Assembly (NCBI GenBank): GCA_018715935.1
Contig: DVKR01000018.1
Span: forward strand, 1 to 64,000
DNA length: 64,000 bases
Reading direction: 5' to 3'
Origin: Candidatus Aphodovivens excrementavium
GTDB lineage: Bacteria > Actinomycetota > Coriobacteriia > Coriobacteriales > Eggerthellaceae
The notes beneath the pieces were generated by a model that saw nothing but the letters and a program-made list of their open reading frames with translations, ran no database searches and had not been told where the DNA came from. The stretch's first letter is position 1. Each line of letters opens with the position of its first letter. Both the position numbers and the translations under genes were made by a program. Shown in pieces: positions 60,054 to 64,000 of this stretch.

Positions 60054-60938
60054 ATGTATGACGGAATGACAGTGCCTGGCCGCAACGACGAATGCTGGTG
60101 CGGGAGCGGCAAGAAGTACAAGAAGTGCCACATCGACATCGACGCGCGTTTGCAAGATTGCTACGAGCGCGGGCTGGAGGTGCCGTATCGCAGCCTGCTG
60201 AAAACCGCCGCCGACATCGAGGGCATCAAGCGCAGCGCGGCAATCAACATCGGCGTGCTCGACTACGTCGCCGAGCATATTGGGCCGGGCGTTACCACCG
60301 AGCAGATCGACCAATGGGTGCACGACTACACCGTTGAGCATGGCGGCACCCCGGCAGATCTGAACTTCGAGGGCTATCCGAAAAGCGTGTGCACCTCGGT
60401 GAACGAAGAGGTGTGCCACGGCATCCCGTCGCCTGACGTGGTGCTGAAAGAGGGGGATATCGTCAACGTAGACTGCTCGACCATTTTGGACGGATACTTC
60501 TCCGACTCCTCGCGTATGTTTTGCATCGGCGAGGTTGATCCCGAGCGCGAACGGCTGGTGCGCGTGACCAAAGAGTGCGTGCAGAAGGGGCTGGAAGCCA
60601 TCAAGCCGTGGGGCTTTTTGGGCGATATTGGCGCAGCGGTAAACGCTTATGCGCAAGAGATGGGCTATTCGGTCGTGCGCGAGTTCGGCGGGCACGGAAT
60701 CGGGTTGGAGTTCCACGAAGATCCGTTCGTGGGCTTTGTTTCCGAGCCGGGCACGGGCATGGTGTTGGCGCCGGGCGTGTGCTTCACCATCGAGCCGATG
60801 GTGAACATGGGCGGGTGCGAGATCGACATGTCCGACCCGAACGGGTGGACGGTGCGCACCAAAGACGGCCTCCCTACTGCCCAGTGGGAGGTTCAGCTGG
60901 TTATCACAGAAACCGGTTACGAGCTATTGAGCTGGTAG
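60054..60938 (+). CDS. map: Methionine aminopeptidase with N-terminal SEC-C motif
   Basis: The 294-residue protein starts with a SEC-C zinc motif (GRNDECWCGSGKKYKKCH, residues ~9-26), then a type I MetAP domain. Metal ligands are in VDCSTILDGYFSDSSR, GHGIGLEFHEDP, EPMVNM and the final Glu in WEVQLVITETG. It removes initiator Met. The ATG at 60054 has GAAGGG upstream; the longer reading lacks conservation. The SEC-C form is known in several Gram-positive and actinobacterial MetAPs and may link it to ribosomes. Confidence 0.92.
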   Translation: MYDGMTVPGRNDECWCGSGKKYKKCHIDIDARLQDCYERGLEVPYRSLLKTAADIEGIKRSAAINIGVLDYVAEHIGPGVTTEQIDQWVHDYTVEHGGTPADLNFEGYPKSVCTSVNEEVCHGIPSPDVVLKEGDIVNVDCSTILDGYFSDSSRMFCIGEVDPERERLVRVTKECVQKGLEAIKPWGFLGDIGAAVNAYAQEMGYSVVREFGGHGIGLEFHEDPFVGFVSEPGTGMVLAPGVCFTIEPMVNMGGCEIDMSDPNGWTVRTKDGLPTAQWEVQLVITETGYELLSW

Positions 60939-60980
60939 GACAAGCCATTAGCTTGAAGGGCAGTTGGGCGCGGAAAGCGC

Positions 60981-61028
60981 GCGGGATCGCGTGCCGAAAG
61001 ACGGTTCGTCTGTCTGCCGCGATCCCGC
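60981..61028. terminator. Inverted repeat between convergent map and FKBP genes
   Basis: GCGGGATCGCG (60981-60991) pairs perfectly with CGCGATCCCGC (61018-61028). There is no T-run on either side, so any termination would be structure-based. Confidence 0.5.
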
Positions 61029-61043
61029 TCATCTGCCTCATCC

Positions 61044-61472
61044 CTATTCGGCAACCTCCAGCAGGGTGATGTCGAAGTTCAGGTCTTTGCCGGCGAGTTC
61101 GTGATTCATGTCGAACGTCACGATGCCGTCTTCGATAGACTCAACAAACACGGGGAAGGGCTGGCCGTTAGGCGCGCGCATGTACACGGTATGGCCAACG
61201 GGAAGCTGGTCGGCGTTGGGTATCTGATCGACCGGAACCTTCTGCACCATGTCTTCGCGGCGCTCACCGTATGCCAGCGCGGCGGGAATGTGCGCCTTGA
61301 TGGTCTGGCCTACTTCCATGTCCTTGACGGCATCGTCGAAGCCGGGGATCATCTGGCCGGCGCCGCACGTGAACTCCAGCGGCTCGTTGCGGTCGAACGA
61401 CGAGTCGAATTTCGTGCCGTCGTCCAAAGTGCCAACATAGTGCACTTTTACTTTCTTGCCTTCGTTGCTCAT
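61044..61472 (-). CDS. FKBP-type peptidyl-prolyl isomerase, SlyD-like
   Basis: The 142-residue protein has FKBP strands VKVHYVGTLDDGTKFDSSFDR and the loop IPGFDDAVKDMEVGQ with a SlyD-like insert-in-flap domain (residues ~65-125) ending FDMNHELAGKDLNF. It lacks the His-rich metal-binding tail of E. coli SlyD. It should act as a cytoplasmic folding catalyst. ATG at 61472 follows AGGAGA. Confidence 0.88.
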   Translation of the reverse strand: MSNEGKKVKVHYVGTLDDGTKFDSSFDRNEPLEFTCGAGQMIPGFDDAVKDMEVGQTIKAHIPAALAYGERREDMVQKVPVDQIPNADQLPVGHTVYMRAPNGQPFPVFVESIEDGIVTFDMNHELAGKDLNFDITLLEVAE

Positions 61473-61544
61473 TGCATCTCCTATCGTTTGTTCGTTGAGC
61501 ACGATTGTCTGGCGCATAAGTCTAGCGAAACCGGCTCGCGCCCG

Positions 61545-62870
61545 CTAGCTCGCAAGCGTCGCGCTTGCCTGATCCGCCAACGTTGTGCGCTTCGCCACAA
61601 GGCGCGCGAGCGGATCCAGAAACACGCGCTCGTCGGCTTGCAGTCCGGCGTAAGCGTGCTCTACCAGCAGGTCGCACAGCGTCGCAGCCGGTCTTCCGTA
61701 CACAACGGCGTCGTAGCCGTGAGCCATCAGCTCGTCTTTAGCGGCTGCAACTTCCGCCTCGCCCACGCCTTCGAACAGCGCATCGAGCGCGTTGAGCCCC
61801 TGCTCGGTGGTGAGAAGCCCCTTCACCAGCGCCGCGTAGGCGATGGCGTAAGGGATGGGGAGCGCGTCTGCCGGACGGATTTCCACGTAGGTCTTTACGC
61901 GCACGTCGGTGAAAAACATCGAGGTCATGTGCTCCACTTGGGCGCGCGTCATGGGCCGGTCTGCGTAGATCTCCCCGAACGTGCGCTCGGTGTAGCAGCA
62001 ACCCTCCTTCTTGCAGGGAACCAAGATGGCGGGCGTGTCCAGCAGGTACTCTGCATAGCGCTCCAGCGTAAAGCCGGCATTCAGCGATCCGGGCACGATG
62101 CCGCAACGGTCGGGATCGCACTCCTTCCAGATCTTCGTGCGCACAAGGCGATGCGGAGGCTCACTGCCCTCAAACACCGGCGTGTTGTCGCACATAAGGG
62201 CGAAGAGAGGGCCTGCGATGCCCGCCAAACGCAATTTGCGCAGGCAGTCTTCGGTGCTGTGATAGTCGATGGAGACCTGGGTGGAGGCGCTGCCGCGCAT
62301 CATGCGCATGCCGTATGCCCCGCGCTTTTGGAAATAGAGGTCCATAAACTGGTAGCGCCGTTTGGGGATGAGCGATAGCTCGGCAGCGCGCGCAGTGGGG
62401 TGGTAGCCAACCGTGCGTGCTTGCATGCCGTGTCCGGACAGCATGCGTTCAAGACGGTCTTCGAATGCATCGAAGGTTTGCTTGGCGTCGGCAAGGCTCG
62501 TGAAAGGGCCGGCGGAAAGCTCAACCTGGGCGGCAGGCTCAATGGTGACCGCCTCGCCTTCGCGCGCTACGCCCAGAATGTCTTCTTCGTCGTCATAGGT
62601 TACCTGCGGATAGTCTGCTTGCAGCTGCCCGAGCAGCCAGGCGATGCCGTGGTCGTCGGCGTAGCTCACAGGCGATCCGTCTTCATGGACGATAGTGTGT
62701 TCGAGCTCGATTCCCACCGCCTCGGGGCTTCCTGCGGGTTTGATGCCGCTTTCTATGAAAGCAACCAGCTCTTGGATGTTCTGCTTGCGGGCGGGCTGGT
62801 CTGAGCCGCTGCATTCGCGGGCGTAGCGATCCGGGCTTGCGTGCGTGTTTCCCCCGGCTGTTTTCTTCAT
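61545..62870 (-). CDS. Glutamate-cysteine ligase, GCS2 type
   Basis: The 441-residue protein aligns with the GCS2/plant-type glutamate-cysteine ligases: VGIELEHTIVHEDG at the ATP-grasp-like start, VTIEPAAQVELSAGP, and YHSTEDCLRKLRLAGIAGPLF with later VEIRPADALPIPYAIAY. It would make gamma-glutamylcysteine. No gshB is adjacent, so the end product could be gamma-glutamylcysteine itself or another thiol. ATG at 62870 follows AAAGGGGAAA. Confidence 0.85.
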   Translation of the reverse strand: MKKTAGGNTHASPDRYARECSGSDQPARKQNIQELVAFIESGIKPAGSPEAVGIELEHTIVHEDGSPVSYADDHGIAWLLGQLQADYPQVTYDDEEDILGVAREGEAVTIEPAAQVELSAGPFTSLADAKQTFDAFEDRLERMLSGHGMQARTVGYHPTARAAELSLIPKRRYQFMDLYFQKRGAYGMRMMRGSASTQVSIDYHSTEDCLRKLRLAGIAGPLFALMCDNTPVFEGSEPPHRLVRTKIWKECDPDRCGIVPGSLNAGFTLERYAEYLLDTPAILVPCKKEGCCYTERTFGEIYADRPMTRAQVEHMTSMFFTDVRVKTYVEIRPADALPIPYAIAYAALVKGLLTTEQGLNALDALFEGVGEAEVAAAKDELMAHGYDAVVYGRPAATLCDLLVEHAYAGLQADERVFLDPLARLVAKRTTLADQASATLAS

Positions 62871-63019
62871 GTAGCGGGTTTCCCCTTTCTTTGCATTTTC
62901 TGCAACAACAGATGACTTTGTATACAATAACCCTTCGATCGCACCGCGCAGTGCGCGATGCGGCAAATCGGAATCATTCCACTTCCCACAAGGGGGCTAG
63001 ACGGGGTTTGGACTCTCGC
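62871..63019. promoter_or_regulatory. Divergent promoter region, ligase/epimerase
   Basis: TTGTATACAA (62918-62927) is a 10-bp palindrome; TACAAT (62923-62928) fits a plus-strand -10. TTGCA-ttttc-TGCAA (about 62891-62905) forms a small hairpin or a second operator on the ligase side. Confidence 0.45.
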
Positions 63020-64000
63020 ATGACAAGGCGTACCGCCATTTTGCTGCTGCTGGATATTGCGCTTACCTATGCGGCGTACTGGCTGGCCTCGTTTTTGACG
63101 AACGTGATAGACGAGGTGTTCGTCAACAACGAGATCTTTTTCGTCCTGGGCATCCTGGCTGTCATCAACGTGGTGTCGCTGGCCGCCTTCAAGCTTTATA
63201 ACAACCTTTGGGAGTATGCCAGCATCGACGAAGCCATCCACATCGTGATGTCGGTAGTGCTCTCGACGCTGGTGGGCGCGGTCTTTTTGTGGGTCATCGA
63301 CGTACGCTTGCCCATTCGCGTGTTCGTGTGCGCCTGCATTCTGCTGGTGCTTTTGCTTGGCGGTACGCGCTTCGTGCTGCGCGTGTTCCGTCAAAAGCGC
63401 CGCGTGTTCACCTCTGCCCAGCGCCCAGCCGACCGCCCGCGCACCTTGGTGGTGGGCGCTGGCGAAACCGGCTCGCTGGCCATTGGCCGCATGTCGTCGA
63501 AGGATCCGCTTATGCCGGGTATCCCCATCGTGGCAACCGACGACGACCCCGCCAAGCGCGGAAGTCGCATCCACGGCGTCAAGGTGGAAGGAACCACCGA
63601 CGACATCGTTGAGCTTGCTGAGAAATACGACATCGAGCAAATCGTAGTTGCCATTCCCTCCGCCTCCATCGAGCAGCGCAAGCGCATCTACGGAGAATGC
63701 ACCAAAACCGACTGCCGCCTGCGCACGCTCCCCAATATTCGCGAGCTTTCTCTCGACGAGGTCGGCGACGTTTCGCTGCGCGATGTTGACGTGGCCGACT
63801 TGCTGGGCCGTGAGGAGATCGTGCTGAACACGCGCGCGGTGTCGGGCTATATCGCCGGCGAATGCGTGCTGGTAACGGGCGGCGGCGGCTCTATCGGCAG
63901 CGAGCTTGTGCGTCAGCTGTGCCAGGTGGCGCCAGCGCGCATCGTCATTTTCGACATGTACGAAAACGATGCCTACATGCTGCGCAACGAGCTTTTGAAT
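63020..64000 (+). CDS. CapD/FlaA1-like nucleoside-diphosphate sugar epimerase/dehydratase, 3' end cut by the edge
   Basis: The visible 327 codons encode four N-terminal membrane segments, a first Rossmann domain (RTLVVGAGETGSLAIGRM), then ADLLGREEIVLN and the start of the catalytic SDR domain with VTGGGGSIGSELVRQL. Relatives act on UDP-GlcNAc to start capsule, LPS-like or flagellin-glycan sugars. The catalytic Tyr/Lys region lies beyond the window. ATG at 63020 is chosen; a TTG at 63008 is an alternative. Confidence 0.88.
   Translation, partial: MTRRTAILLLLDIALTYAAYWLASFLTNVIDEVFVNNEIFFVLGILAVINVVSLAAFKLYNNLWEYASIDEAIHIVMSVVLSTLVGAVFLWVIDVRLPIRVFVCACILLVLLLGGTRFVLRVFRQKRRVFTSAQRPADRPRTLVVGAGETGSLAIGRMSSKDPLMPGIPIVATDDDPAKRGSRIHGVKVEGTTDDIVELAEKYDIEQIVVAIPSASIEQRKRIYGECTKTDCRLRTLPNIRELSLDEVGDVSLRDVDVADLLGREEIVLNTRAVSGYIAGECVLVTGGGGSIGSELVRQLCQVAPARIVIFDMYENDAYMLRNELLN

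Overview
The window reads as one chromosome segment of a high-GC anaerobic actinobacterium. Gene content and protein style (PerR-type Fur, Asp23, an actinobacterial dxs/xseB/nusB run, 2-hydroxyacyl-CoA dehydratase with FixABCX, radical SAM, T-box-controlled pheST) point to Coriobacteriia, most likely Eggerthellaceae and perhaps Slackia-like. That placement is inference from gene content, not from a marker comparison. No rRNA, tRNA, phage, insertion sequence or CRISPR array was seen. Both edges cut genes: a radical SAM protein on the left and a CapD/FlaA1-type sugar epimerase on the right.

Layout. 1-12.9 kb is housekeeping: a two-gene biotin carboxylase system (carboxyltransferase fused to an AccB-like biotin domain, then accC), asp23, nusB, xseB, dxs, amtB-glnK, a TSCPD protein, perR and rpsA. 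13-22 kb holds a membrane acyltransferase, ackA, mnmA-coaE, L-asparaginase and uvrB. 22-34.5 kb is more accessory: an MFS exporter, a GH25 lysozyme, a GntR/ABC operon, an ArsC/Spx protein, recN, a lipoprotein, an MFS-CBS fusion and two TetR regulators. 50.8-64 kb returns to housekeeping: HAD phosphatase, GNAT, nfo, T-box-pheS-pheT, a ClC protein, a K+ channel, map, an FKBP, glutamate-cysteine ligase and a polysaccharide epimerase.

The centre (34.5-50.6 kb) is a reductive CoA-thioester module. It has a HadA/FldA-like family III CoA-transferase, two 2-hydroxyacyl-CoA dehydratase subunits and their ATP-dependent activator, a LarA-superfamily protein (possible 2-hydroxyacid racemase), a two-cluster aldo/keto reductase, two CaiA-like acyl-CoA dehydrogenases that lack the usual catalytic Glu, a CaiC-like acyl-CoA ligase, and a complete FixABCX set. 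The inferred flow is 2-hydroxyacid to CoA ester, dehydration to enoyl-CoA, then reduction to acyl-CoA. FixABCX could handle ETF electrons and supply low-potential electrons to the dehydratase activator. Three promoters in the module (before the CoA-transferase, the first acyl-CoA dehydrogenase and fixA) carry a TTTTGyCCAA box that starts exactly 32 nt before the -10, so they look like one regulon.

A second theme runs through the whole window: short degenerate tandem arrays (17-34 bp units) at gene ends, several of which contain the stop codon of the neighbouring gene, plus in-frame low-complexity expansions inside proteins (NusB tail, RecN, ClC, GNAT). A separate pair of ~160-bp palindromic elements sits inside the dehydratase operon and between pheS and pheT.
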